DNA of 64,000 nucleotides from Asterias amurensis. Lineage: Eukaryota > Echinodermata > Asteroidea > Forcipulatida > Asteriidae. Positions 35,382 to 47,000 of this stretch are shown piece by piece. The notes beneath the pieces are model-generated. The model did not search any database and was not told where the DNA came from. It was given only the letters and a program-made list of their open reading frames with translations. How positions within the stretch are numbered: position 1 is the first letter of the stretch; every line of letters begins with the position of its first letter. The translations under genes and the position numbers were made by a program. The stretch covers positions 24,102,349 to 24,166,348 of the forward strand of contig NC_092651.1 of NCBI RefSeq assembly GCF_032118995.1. The letters are read 5' to 3'.

Positions 35382-36675
35382 ATGGGCCAGCCTGCATCAC
35401 GTAACACCATGTTACGTTCAGATTTCTTCGACCATCCTCCAGCTAGTTCAACAACCAGCACAAAGCTCCTGAAGAAATGCGAGGATGCCCACAGTGACAA
35501 ACGGCAGTTACTGACCAGGTCCTTTCATGTAGTATCTGGGTCGACAGACAGTGATCAGAAAGAGCAACGCAATGGCTGCATAAGAGTGATGCAGTGGAAC
35601 ATCTTAGCTGATGGTAAGTTGGATAATACAGTTAACTGTTTCAAACAGCTTACCAACCAAAATGATCTATGGTTTAAAGGCTAGGCGCTGGACAAGTTTG
35701 GTTATTGCCAAAGACCAGTATTCTCACTTGTTGTATCCAAATGTGCATAAAATAACAAATATTAATAATTATTAGAAGTTGTAACCTTCGGGAATTCAAT
35801 GCAATTTTAAGTAATCTTATTTATCATTGTACTTACCAGCTCTTGGTGAAGGCGCAGACAACTTCATCAAGTGCCCCAGTCAAGTGCTCAAATGGAAATC
35901 CAGAAGACTCGCCTGCCTCCAAGAAATCTTAACCTATGACCCCGATGTGGTCTGCCTTCAGGAAGTGGACCACTATGAGGACTTCTTTAAGAAACATCTG
36001 GAGCGGGTTGGATACGTCGGAACCTTCAATCCCAAACCTGATTCCCCATGTTTATACTGTCTTCATAACAACGGTCCCGACGGATGTGCAGTTTTTTACA
36101 AATCAAAGAAGTTTACGTTGGTCAGTAGCATCTCTCCCATTCTGGAGGTGGTTGAGAGTGGCCAAAAGTGGACGACCAATCAGGTTGCAGTTCTGGTGCG
36201 GCTACGATGCAATTCTCCCGAAAAGGGACACCCTAAAGAGTTTGTTGTCGGCACCACACACCTCAAGGCAAAGTCAAGCTATCAGAAACTGAGATATCTT
36301 CAAGGGTTAAATCTCCTGGAAATCCTTGAGAAACAAGCGGACAAATGTCCATTAATCTTTGGAGGTGATTTCAATGCCGAGCCAACTGAGGAGGTGTACA
36401 AGGCATTCGAAAACAGCAAACTGTCACTTAAAAGTGTGAATAAACTTCTTAGTGATGATGGTAGTTCTGAGCCACCGTACACTACCTGGAAAATCCGTCC
36501 GTCTGGTGAGATGTGTCACACCATTGATTACATGTGGTTTACGCAGAGTCAATTGCAACCATTGAGGATCTTACAATTTCCGTCCGGGGTGGAAATTGGC
36601 GAAAACAGGTTGCCGAGTCGGAACTACCCGTCCGATCATTTGTCACTTGTGGCTGATTTTGCTTTCACTCTCTAA
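35382..36675 (+). CDS. NOCT: Nocturnin, NADP(H) 2'-phosphatase
   Basis: Nocturnin belongs to the EEP (CCR4-like) fold but in animals removes the 2'-phosphate from NADP+ and NADPH; it is often clock-regulated. Coding exons are 35382-35613 and 35840-36675 (stop TAA), 355 residues; the junction is phase 1 (GCT GAT G / CT CTT), joining NILAD to ALGEGADNF. The EEP motifs are intact: RVMQWNILAD, VVCLQEVDHY with the metal-binding Glu, NNGPDGCAVF, THLKAKS, GDFNAEPTEEVY, SEPPYTTWKIR, TIDYMW and NYPSDHLSL with the catalytic His. The first ATG gives MGQPASRN, comparable to the short human form (MGTGTSRL), 5 nt after an acceptor at 35376-35377. So at least one 5' exon lies further left, possibly adding a mitochondrial leader. 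The short intron holds a decayed family B MITE. Confidence 0.93.
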
Positions 36676-36805
36676 AGAAACTGTGCTACATTTGGTATCA
36701 GCAGGCTCATCTAAATAAGGGCAAGACCTTTTTCATTTTCCAAAGGGCAATTACATTGGGAAATCTTAACTTAATGGTACACTTTAGAAGAGGCACCAAG
36801 GCCAA

Positions 36806-37004
36806 GACAGTTTCATAGAGCTGCTTTCAAAAGCAGAAAATATTGCTCAACAATTTTTCTGCTCAGTAAAATGAGCAGGATACCAGTCACATATCAACAC
36901 ATGACATGATGTTTTGGCTGGTAACATTATTCTGGTGAGCAAAATTTGTTTGCGCTGAGCTACTTTTTGTGCTTAAGCATCTCTATGAAATTTTGCCTGG
37001 GGCA
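36806..37004. repeat. Dispersed 'TGCTTAGCAG' repeat (best copy)
   Basis: ACAGTTTCATAGAGCTGCTT at the left and AGCATCTCTATGAAATTTTG at the right form inverted ends. Inside are AAATATTGCTCAACAATTTT, CAGTCACATATCAACACATG and TTTTGGCTGGTAACATTATT. Confidence 0.6.
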
Positions 37005-37959
37005 ATGAGGCCATATGACCTCTATGTCATTATGGTAAATCAGCATCAGCCTGTATCAGGCTAATACTATACTTGGGGGGGGGGGTGCAAATAAATTTGT
37101 AGAAACATTGGCTACAAATAAAAAGTCACAGGTGATGATTTAATGCACCAATTCATCCAGTGAAAAGTTTGACAATCATATGCGGCATGGTTTGTACATC
37201 TACCAATCACTCCAGAAACTATGAGTTGTCAAAGTGCTTCGCTTTGGATTCAACTGTTCACATGCAGGTTGATTTGTTTAGATTCTACCCAAATTGGAAA
37301 ACTGTAGATTGTGCTCATCTTTTCCACTCAGATTTGTTGAGGGAGATAAAGATTTTTTATTTGTTTCAGGGTTTATATAATCATGTAATGTGTGTGTGAA
37401 AAAAGCAGTTTATTTAAGTCTTTCGTTTGTCGATTGTTTTTTCATAGTTTTAAATAAGCAATGTATTATGATGCAATTTTCGTGCTGAGATTTTTTTCTG
37501 TTTCCTTTATAATGTATACTCCATCAGAATCTGGTTTGGAAGGAATTCCTGGAAAGAAATTGATTCCTGGAATAAATTTAACAACGTACTGAAATTCATC
37601 TTAATATACCTTTATCATGTTGCCTCCATCTTGGTCACGTTCCTCGTATCCAATAACAATAATAAATGCAAATAACCATTTAGCAAATAGGAACCAGACT
37701 ATTTTGTTCTTCCAACCTCGGTTTGAGAACATTGATATCAATGGGAACAATTCAAGATGGCGGCACAATGATAAAGGTCTATATGAGTGGTCAGTATTGT
37801 CATAGTGATTTGTTTTGTGACATCACACTTTACTTAACATATATAAGATTGGATCGCAGTTAAGATCGATTTTAGCTTTTTGTGTAATCAAGCCCTGGGG
37901 CTTGCTTATTTCACAAAAACTTAAGATTGGTCTAATCTTGTGGTCTTAATGGTGTGGCA

Positions 37960-38110
37960 GACTCGAGCTCTGGTGTTTCTGATCGGCAGAGTGTGGGTTT
38001 GAGCCCCGGTCATGACACTTGTTTGTATCCTTGAGCAAGATGCTTTTACCATAATTGCTTATAGTTCTTTTGATTGGACATTAAGCCATAAGTTCTGTGA
38101 ACTAGGATTG
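37960..38110 (+). mobile_element. SINE fragment, tRNA-Leu/Ser-like type
   Basis: AGCTCTGGTGTTTCTGATCG, GCAGAGTGTGGGTTTGAGCC and CTTGAGCAAGATGCTTTTAC match the body of the fuller copy at 52507-52690. Confidence 0.6.
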
Positions 38111-38509
38111 GTGGTGTAGAGGTAATCTTAGCTAGAACTCTTATCATGGAAGTGTAGGGGTTAACCAGTGTTTCTGGTTCACATAACAAGCACCCTTATT
38201 TATAGGTTTCTTAAGGTGTTACAGTGATTTCGTTCACTTATGAGGCATCCTCGGTTTCATTACCAGAAATACATAATAATGATAGCAATAATAACTTTTT
38301 ATCAATCTTAGCAAAGTTTAGGATGTCACAATACAAATCACTGTGGGGTTTGAAAACTCATCTTAAAATCTATATTGGCTCTTTGTGAAACCGAGTTCTG
38401 GTTCGAGGTTATGATACAAATCAAAGAAAGACCAAACCCACTGTGTACACAACAGACTCTCATAATTGTTAGAGATGCAACAAAAATGCAATGAAAGTGT
38501 CCCTGGGGT

Positions 38510-38659
38510 GGATTTCACAAAGAGTTAAGACTAGTCTTATCTCGAGTTAGGAAGAGTTACTCGTCCTAACTTAGGACCAGCCATACGTTACTTATATCTC
38601 TTAGGACTTGGGACTTGTCCTAAGTTAGGACTTGTCCTTTCTCTTTGTGAAATCGACCC
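38510..38659. mobile_element. MITE, family I (GTCGATTTCACAAAGAG ends)
   Basis: Left GGTGGATTTCACAAAGAGTT and right CTCTTTGTGAAATCGACCCC are inverted. The inside is built from palindromic CTAAGTTAGGA/TCCTAACTTAG motifs. About 150 bp. Confidence 0.75.
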
Positions 38660-39766
38660 CTGTTACTATTAGAGGGATTTTTTTCAGAAGTTTCAGAGCA
38701 AAGATTATATTTTTAAATGCTTTTGATTGAAAACGCTAGGTATTTTTGAACGGGAAAGAAAAAGTTTTAAAAAATAGGTTAGTTTACAGGCAAATGTATG
38801 GCTGCCTTTGGTAAAGAAGTTTGTAAAAAGAAATCTACTATAAGTGAAGGGATAAGAGTAGGGGTAAGACCTGCTTCATTTAGAAGAATTTCAGACCAGG
38901 TCAAGAAATTGTCTCTTGCTGACAACAAAGGATAATATAAAATAAGATAAACATTTTATTATCACACACTGGGGAAATTTAAAACTGTCCTTGATTCAAA
39001 TAGACAGACAACAACAATAAAAAAACAAACAGACAGATGGATTAAACTGGGGGGGAAATGAATATCAAAAAGTATTAAAATATGTGCAAGGTAAAACTAA
39101 AGCATTGTTCTTAATCCTGACTTGCAAATGAGTTTGTGTGAATCGAAAATCAGTTTTGCAAATGTATTACTATAATCTACAAATAATATTTATTGTATAA
39201 AAAATATCTCCAGATTATATTATTCTAGCGGTATTTATTATTTATAGATATATATAGAATCGATTATTACTTTTAAGTTTAAGATAGTTGTGCACGATGT
39301 GTTCCAATATTAAGAACTTATAATAAAATATTATGCACAAATGTATTACACTTTTGTTTTTGTTTTGTTGTTGTCCATCAATTGTCTAGAGTTATCATGA
39401 CCCACATTTCTTTTTTCTGAATGGTTATGAATGTTCAGGACAAGTAACAAAATAATGTACACAATGAATGAGCAATTGTTTTCAAGAAGCATAATCATTC
39501 AAGTCTCATCAAAAGTTGTGATGACTTACATGTACTTGTCATTATAATGTGCACAACCTATCAATTACATGATGGATCATGGTTCATGTATGTAGAAATG
39601 AGGGTAAACAAATTTGAGGTTTTACTTTCTGGGGTATAAGCTACAATTTTAAACGGCTGATGTGCCAAAAACTTTGAAAATCCATTTGACAAGTTTTCAA
39701 AATTCAATTGGTGTTAATTTGGCATAAAATTTTAGCTTTGGTTGCATTTGAGTTAAAATTGAGTGG

Positions 39767-39995
39767 ACAAGCGCCCTCTGCCGACTGGTGTCTACACGTT
39801 TAGTAACGTATAATTCACACAGCATATGACAGAGAGCAGCGCAGCAGACGACGGAATGCCCGTTGACTGACTCTCTGGAGGAGGCACATCCACATGGTAA
39901 TCTTCTAAACAAAATATTATTGGTATGGAGGCAATATCGGCTCTGAACATACATCTCCATGACTATGTAACAACGGGGGCCCGGCTGCCGCTGGT
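39767..39995. repeat. Dispersed repeat family J
   Basis: CAAGCGCCCTCTGCCGACTG, TGGTGTCTACA and CACATGGTAATCTTCTAAAC recur in the same order at 53585-53800 (CGCCCTCTGCCGACCGACTG, GTATGGTAATCTTATGG). Confidence 0.5.
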
Positions 39996-40069
39996 CATCT
40001 CGGAAAAGTTTCTGTATGGCGCTGTTCTGCCCCAACTTGATAATCGTGCGTTTAAACTATAGTTGGGAC

Positions 40070-40197
40070 TAGACCCAGTAACTGGGGCGCTGTACTCCTT
40101 TTCAACAATTTTTGACTTTATCTGTCGTACTAGCTAGTACGACAGATAAAGTCAAAAATTGTTGAAAAGGAGTACAGCGCCCCAGTTACTGGGTCTA
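40070..40197. mobile_element. Perfect 128-bp palindrome with 9-bp target duplication
   Basis: Two exact 64-bp arms meet at 40133/40134 (TACTAG/CTAGTA) with no spacer. The ends are TAGACCCAGTAACTGGGGCG, the same as the foldback at 30534-31972; the arms equal its outermost 64 bp. The duplication is AGTTGGGAC (40061-40069, 40198-40206). A minimal derivative of that family. Confidence 0.92.
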
Positions 40198-40288
40198 AGT
40201 TGGGACTGGTCCCAACAAGGTGGACTTGTTGAGCTGTTAGTGTTAATGGCTCCGCTTTTAACATCGGTAATGGCTCCGCTTTTAACAT

Positions 40289-40336
40289 CGGTCTCATCAC
40301 TGTCACCATTACGTAATGGTGACAGTGATGAGACCG
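40289..40336. repeat. Perfect 48-bp palindrome
   Basis: CGGTCTCATCACTGTCACCA+TTAC meets its exact reverse complement at 40312/40313. To its left TAATGGCTCCGCTTTTAACA+TCGG occurs twice in tandem. No clear target duplication. Confidence 0.88.
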
Positions 40337-40808
40337 AGGTCCCAACTTGAGTGTTAAAGTAGCTTCATACGTTATCGACCCTCATATGTTTTCGAACCCC
40401 AACTTTGATTCCCGTTTACCGCGAGATTGTGCAAGCTGCACCGTTGACAGAAGCTATGCAGTTTACTCACGGTCTGTGTTGTCATCAGACTTAATCATGC
40501 TGAGAATAAAGTTTCCTGTCGTTGGTTATGCTCAAACATTTATAAAATGATTGATTTTTGGTACAAATCACCAGTGCATTATTATTATGCCAACATTCAA
40601 ATGAGTCAAAGAAACATCTGAGGCCTATTTCCAGTGCGCCACCTTTACCTGGTCCACCTGGGCCGAAGCCGTCCCTTGCATCATGTGTCGAATAACTCGG
40701 CAGTGTGTTCCTTCACGAACTCAGCCAAAATTGTTGTTTCTTTCGAAAGACCAGTTCGGTACTCGGTCTTGGCTAGGCCCTAGACTTGCTTTTAGGCATG
40801 ACTAGTAC

Positions 40809-40867
40809 TAGCCCCATAAATCGGTCCAATCCACTCCGTATCCGGATTGGACCGATTTATGGGGCTA
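40809..40867. mobile_element. 59-bp foldback with 9-bp target duplication
   Basis: The ends are TAGCCCCATAAATCGGTCCA and its reverse complement; only a short asymmetric centre (ACTCCGTAT) lies between the arms. Both sides carry GACTAGTAC (40800-40808, 40868-40876). Confidence 0.9.
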
Positions 40868-41186
40868 GACTAGTACAGGCAGTACTGACTGTAGAGTGTA
40901 GGCTAACTTCTTAATAATAATAAAAATGACTTCAAACCGAATCCTTCACCGACTCAAAAGTGCTCAATATTGCAGCAATCCTAATTGATAAAAGTATGCA
41001 GTATGCAGTACAGTACTACAGCAGTAATTAAAAACGAGCACCAATGCGAATGAAAACACTTAAATGTTTAATTTATTTGACAAAACTTGCACCGATAATC
41101 TCTTAACCACAGACAGAAACCAAATGACTTACCAAAATCTTAGCAACAAGGTTCTAGCAGACGACATTTCCCCCTCACATCTTGCA

Positions 41187-42232
41187 CATTTTGCGCGTCT
41201 GCACGGTTTCTTTCTCCTCTCTACGTTTCTTGTTAAAGACAGTGGACACTATTGGTAATTGTTAAAGACCAGTCTTCTCACTTGGTGTATCTCAACATGT
41301 GCATAAAATAACAAACCTGTGAAAATTTGAGCTCAATTGGTCTTTGAAGTTGCGAGATAATAATGAAAGAAGAAAAGCTTATGAGTCAACTCGGTCCCAA
41401 GTCAACTCGGTCCCAGTCAACTCGGTCCCAAGTCAACTCGGTCCCAAGTCAACTCGGTCCCAAGTCAACTCGGTCCCAAGTCAACTCGGTCCGTATGGTT
41501 GACGGGAAATAATTGAATTGGAAAGAAAAAAACTACTGTCCTCTGACTTTGTACATAAAATGGGATAAGTGTGCACCAATGTTCAGGGTATAATATTTTA
41601 TGCCTTCAATAGCGACCCATTTGTTTCTATATTCAACATTCACTTTTGAAAATTACCGATTGTATTGGCCAATAAGTTTCAACTAAAAAAAAGATCTTCA
41701 AAATGTCTCTTTGCTTTCAACCAGTCTGTATGGCTCTCAACAATTCATTAACTGACAAACATTAACAATTGAATCCTCTTTGATTTCTTTTCAAGTAACT
41801 TACATTTAAAATTAAATAAAAACCAAAATCTACTAATTAAAAAACAAAAACTATTAAGGAAAATAGTGTTGTTTGGTCGAAAATAAATAACAAATATAAT
41901 ATTGTTCAATTATAACTTGGGTTGCGGTCCCGCCAGCCCTCCCTCTCCCCTGCCCGTGCAAGCGTCCCTGCCTTGGGACCGAGTTGTCTTGGGACCGAGT
42001 GGACTTGGGACCGAGTTGACTTGGGACCGAGTTGACTCATAAGCTTTTCTTCTTTCATTATTATCTCGCAACTTCAACGACCAATTGAGCTCAAATTTTC
42101 ACAGGTTTGTTATTTTATGCACATGTTGAGATACACCAGTAAGAAGACTGGTCTTTTACAATTACTAATAGTGTCCACTGTCTTTAACAAGAAACGTAGA
42201 GAGGAGAAAGAAACCGTGCAGACGTGCAAAAT
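41187..42232. mobile_element. Inverted duplication of MITE B halves around a 16-mer array element
   Basis: The arms (41187-41395, 42030-42232) are near-exact inverse copies: GTCTGCACGGTTTCTTTCTC, then the first part of a family B MITE, then AAAGCTTATGAGTCAACTCG. Between them (41388-42035) is a reverse-oriented relative of 32338-33020 with seven left and about four right units of AAGTCAACTCGGTCCC. No coding sequence. Confidence 0.75.
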
Positions 42233-42419
42233 GTACAACTCGTCCGTCAGCTATACTAGACGGACATTGTCCCACAACACAAACGATGGGGTTTGAGCAT
42301 GTCGATATGAGGTAAAAATTGCTCTTTTTAAAATCAATCCCGACAAAATTTGGCTCTAAGTGTTCTTTGATTGAACTCTTATTGACCTAGGACGTGGCCC
42401 AGAAAAGCCACTTCGCAAT

Positions 42420-42640
42420 CTCAAAAAGTGTTTAAAATTCTAGGAACCACGCGAAGTTCGCTCAGGGTGGTTCCCAGACGCGTGGACATATTGTCAGGGG
42501 GCGACATTGTAAAGTCCTGGGGGGCGAGCTGGTCAGGGGGCGACTTTGCCGGGGTGACATTGTTGGGGGCAAGCTTGCAAGGGGGCAAGATGACAAGCAT
42601 CCGGTTGGGAAATTCATGATACAACCATGGAGGTAGTCTA
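42420..42640. repeat. G-rich imperfect repeat block
   Basis: GGAACCACGCGAAGTTCGCTC+AGGGTGGTTCC is hairpin-like, followed by four spaced GGGGGC(G/A)A motifs with CTTG/TTGT. Unlike the AT-rich surroundings; origin unknown. Confidence 0.4.
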
Positions 42641-42644
42641 TCTC

Positions 42645-43740
42645 ATGGGTCATACTACTTGCTGTCAACTCGCCGTTGACTCACTTGGTGTCGTCAACTC
42701 GCCATCAACTCAACCAATACACATTTAAAATCAACAAAAGAGGCATCTAGAACTGTAAAGCTGAAAGATAATTTTCATTGAAGTTTGTTAAATTTCGGTT
42801 ATTTTACAACATTTATATGAGTTTTGTTCACGTGAAAAAATTACGCAGCATAGCTTTTACAACATGGACAACAGAGGGCGCTTTCTGGAAAACGGAATAG
42901 TCTTAGCCAAAGACGTCAATTATTGGTACCGCATAGTGTATTATGTACTGTGCTTCATGTAAATTGATCGCTAACGACTTGGGTCAAGACTAATCCATAC
43001 CAACAGCAGTTGCGGTCCTACTAAAAGCCGACAACAAGCCGACAACGCCGACAACAAGCCCAGAGCGCCGCCAACACGCCGCCAACACGTTTTAAATACC
43101 TCAAAAATGGCAAATAAACCATATACATTTTAGAACTATATGTGTTCTGTAATATAAACGTAAAGTTAATGTAAAAACTTCACAAAAAGTGTGAATTTTT
43201 AACCAGAAAAAAACTTCACTTGCACGGAAAGCGGTCGGACGCCATCTTGGCTTAAAAACCGTGTTTGGACCAGACCATTATGATACGGGTAGATTTAGCA
43301 CTTGTCAACAACAGAGGGCGGGCTTTATGTGAAGACCTTCACTGCAGTGTGCACAGTGCATGACGCCCGCCCTCTATTGCTAAGTCTGACTCACCCGCAT
43401 CATAATGAACTGGTCCAAACACGATTTTAAGCCAAGATGGCGTCCGACCGTTCTCCGTGAACGTTAAGTTTTTTTTCTGGTTAAAAATTCACACTTTTCG
43501 TGAAGTTTTTCCATTAAATTTATGTTTACATTACAAAACACATATAGTTCTAAAATGTATATGGTTTATTTGCCATTTTTGAGGTATTTAAAACTTGTTG
43601 GCGGCGTGTTGGCGGCGCTATAGACTTGTTGTCGGCGTTGTCGGCTTGTTGTCGGCTTTTAGTAGGACCCAGCAGTTGAGTTGACGGCAAGGTGGCGGCA
43701 CAAGTGAGTTGAGGGCAAGTTGACAGCAAGTAGTTGGACC
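42645..43740. mobile_element. Outer imperfect inverted repeat around 43013-43669
   Basis: TACTACTTGCTGTCAACTCG (left) pairs with GAGGGCAAGTTGACAGCAAG+TAGT (right), and further GTCAACTCGCC modules pair with GGCAAGGTGGCGG. Outside, ATGGAGGTA and TACCTCCAT continue the symmetry. It holds a younger foldback. Confidence 0.6.
43013..43669. mobile_element. Foldback element, 657 bp, with 9-bp target duplication
   Basis: Ends CGGTCCTACTAAAAGCCGAC and GTCGGCTTTTAGTAGGACC. Arms of about 300 bp follow, with GCCGACAACAAGCCGACAAC repeats and GGACGCCATCTTGGCTTAAA. The duplication is CAGCAGTTG (43004-43012, 43670-43678). Arms have diverged by a few percent and small indels, so it is older than 30534-31972. 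Confidence 0.85.
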
Positions 43741-43784
43741 GTACCTCCATCCATGATATAACCGTCCATAAATGTAGAGGCTTC

Positions 43785-43870
43785 TAAAAGGACACAAGTG
43801 TCACGACCGGGACTCGAACCCACATTTTACTGATCAGAAGTACTTGAGGTGATCAAAAATACTAAAGCTT
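43785..43870 (-). mobile_element. SINE fragment, tRNA-Leu/Ser-like type
   Basis: On the plus strand GTCACGACCGGGACTCGAAC+CC with TTTTACTGATCAGAAGTAC is the reverse complement of the B-box region of the SINE at 52507-52690. Confidence 0.55.
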
Positions 43871-44066
43871 CAAAAGTCCAGTGCACATGATCACACAGCC
43901 TCAAATTTTTAGGAAAGAGAATCAAACAAATAAATGGTAAATATTCATCAAGGTACCTCCATTTCAAAGACATTTAAAAATAATGTGATTTTTGTGTCTT
44001 CTAGTTGCCAGTGTAATTTCTACCCACTAAGCTTACTACCAACACATGGAAAGTAAAGTTTGAAAA

Positions 44067-47000
44067 ATGACTGACACACCATCAGGGGACGAGCCAGCTT
44101 CAAAAGGGACTGTGAATGAATTCCATTACTTCCGGGAGCAAGTCTATACTTGCACGGGAGAGGACCAGATACCAAATATTTACGATCAGTGGGCAGAAAA
44201 GTATGACGAGGTAAGTGTGCTATTATATTAAAAGTGAATTGGGAAAAGTTTCCGTATGGCGCCACCACTTTTTCATTTGATATGAAATAATATAGGAACT
44301 TATTAACCTGATTGATATATCCCTATTTCTAAAAATGAGTGAAAAAGTGGTGGCGCCATGCGGAAAGTTATCCGTGAATTGCTTCAGTTATTACCACGCA
44401 ATTAGCTATTTCCGATGTAGACTTTGTCTTTTGAAGTTTGTAGTCGCCAGACACACAAGGCCTGAAGGTCACTTTAAAGTGTGGGCTACAAACTATTTTT
44501 TCCAGTGTCCATTGCCACCTACTCCTTGTGCTGAAACAGGGTCACTTCCTTTACAGACCATTAGGATGTAGGCTTGGGTATCATCCATCAGAAGCTTGGC
44601 TGGTAGAGCAGAAAGCACTACCTACCCAACTTTACAAAGCAATCCATGAAGTGTCTTGGTTAAGGACACAAGAGTCACGACCAGGACTCAAACCCATACT
44701 CTGCTGATAAAACACCAGAGCTTGAATCGGGTGCTCTTAACCGCTGCGCCATGACACGCCACCAAAATATTGGTGACATGAGAACATCAAGAGTCATCCC
44801 AAAGTTATAGTGAAAGTTGAACAAGTAACCAACACTTCAAGCTCCCGGGCCGACTTCAGACAGAGTTAAGATTTATCCTTATAAATTACTAAGATGGATC
44901 TTTGAATCGAGTGGTCCTCAAAGTTGCAAAAATATGTTGAAAGAAAAAACACTCCTTGTTGCACAAATTTGTGTGCTTTCACTTGCACAACAAAAGGCTT
45001 CAGGCCTGATGTCTTTTAAAGGAACACGTTGCCTTGGATCGGTCGAGTTGGTCTTTGAAAAGCGTTTGTTACAATATGCATATGGGTAGAAAGATGTTGT
45101 AAAAGTAGAATACAATGATCCACACAAATATGCCTTGAAATTGCACGGTTTTCGTCGTTGACTCCCATAAATGGCCGACCATGTTAGTTTGCACAGTAAA
45201 AGGAAAGCCACGCAAATTCCAGGCAAACTTGTGTGGATCATTGTATTCTACTTTTAAATTATCTTTCCAACCATATGCATTTTATAACAAACGGTTAGAA
45301 ATGCTTTTTATAGGCCAACTCGTCCGATCCAAGGCAACGTGTTCCTTTAATATTTTAGTGAGAAATTACTTCAGAGGGAGCTTTTTCTCACAATGTTTTA
45401 TACTATCAACAGCTCTCCATTGCTTGTTACCAAGTAAGTGTTTATGCTAAATACTATTTTGAGTAATTACCAATAGTGTCCTGTGCCTTTAAAGGTAGGG
45501 TCATAGATTGGTTTTTTTTCAATGTAATTATATTAGCAAAATTATAAAGAAATTGTAAATGTAATTATATAAGGAAAATTATAAAGCAAGATACAATATG
45601 TCATGCGTATGATTAACTGGTATTATGTTCATCCTTACCACTGACATTAACCATTTATTTATACAGCATTGTTCCTCAGTGGGCTATGTGGGCCCAGCCA
45701 ATCTGGCGAGTGTCGCATCAGATATCATTAGTGAAAAGTCAGCGAGGATCTTGGATGCGGCTTCTGGGACTGGGATGGTTGGTGAAGAGGTAAAGTTTTG
45801 ACATCTTTTAATCACAGGCCTATATATTTTGTGGTGTTGAAATGTCCAGACATGCTATTTTTCCCTTATACTTAAAGGTACTTGTCATGTTTGGTAATTG
45901 TCAAAGATTCTCACTCGGCATATCCCAACATGTGCATAATAAAATCAAACCTGTGAAAATTTGTTCATCTAAGTTGCAAGAGAATAATAAATAGTGAATG
46001 AAAAAACACCATTGTAGCACACCTTTGTGTGCTTTCAAATACTAATAAATGACTTTAGATGAAGTCTTTTTTTATTTAAATGAGAAACTAACCTCTTTCT
46101 TAAAAACTACATTACTTCAAAGGGAGTCGTTTCTCACAATGGTTATAATATTAACAGCTTTTTACCAAGTTTTTATGCCCACAATTGTTTTGAGTAATAC
46201 AATAGTGGCCAGTGCATTTAAAGGAGGTTTGGGGAAAATACCACATGTCTACTCTAAACTCTACTCCATAATCACCATAAAAAGAAACAAATTATTCTTT
46301 TTCCAAACAGTTGAAGAAACTTGGCTTCTCCTGTATCGATGCCTTGGATCCATCTCAAGGTTCACTTGACCAGAGTAAGACACTGGATGCGTACACTAAC
46401 TACATATGTGACACTCTGGATGAGCATCGGACGCAAATACAAGACGGTCAGTTGAACTTTAAACGCTTTGTTTTAATTTCGTTAATGTTAAAGGCAGTGG
46501 ACATAATTGATTAATTGTTAGCTTAAAACCTTACTTGGTAACGAGTAATGGGGAGCTGTTAATAGTACAAAATATTGTGAGAAACAGCTCCCTTTTAACT
46601 ACGTAGTTTTCGAAAAAGAAGTAATTTTCCACGAAATTGATTTTCAGGCCTCCGAATTATATTACGAGGCCTCGAAATCAAGCATCTGAAAGCACACACT
46701 TTGCGTGATGACAAGGGTCTTTTTTCTTTCATTATTATCTCGCAACTTTGACGACCAATTGAGTTAAAATTTTCACAGTTTAGCTATTTTATGCATATGT
46801 TGAGATACTGGTCTTTGACAATTACCAATAGTGTCCAGTGCCTTTAATCCTGGCCAGCTTGAACTAGGTTGTCTCTGTTCCTAAATCCCTGCTGTTCCCT
46901 CTCCCACCCCATTTCCTGTTCTTACACAATCTACCCTCATCTCTCATCTATTCTTCACATGTTGCCTGTAATTGTATCCAAACCTTCCATCGGTCGTCTT

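Larger units (their letters stand above)
36676..40069. other. NOCT 3' flank and intergenic sequence
   Basis: No gene seen. Contains a 'TGCTTAGCAG' repeat, a SINE fragment, a TIR element and a long AT-rich stretch (38.9-39.7 kb) with A runs. AATAAA motifs near 37088 and 37570 could end NOCT transcripts. Confidence 0.55.
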
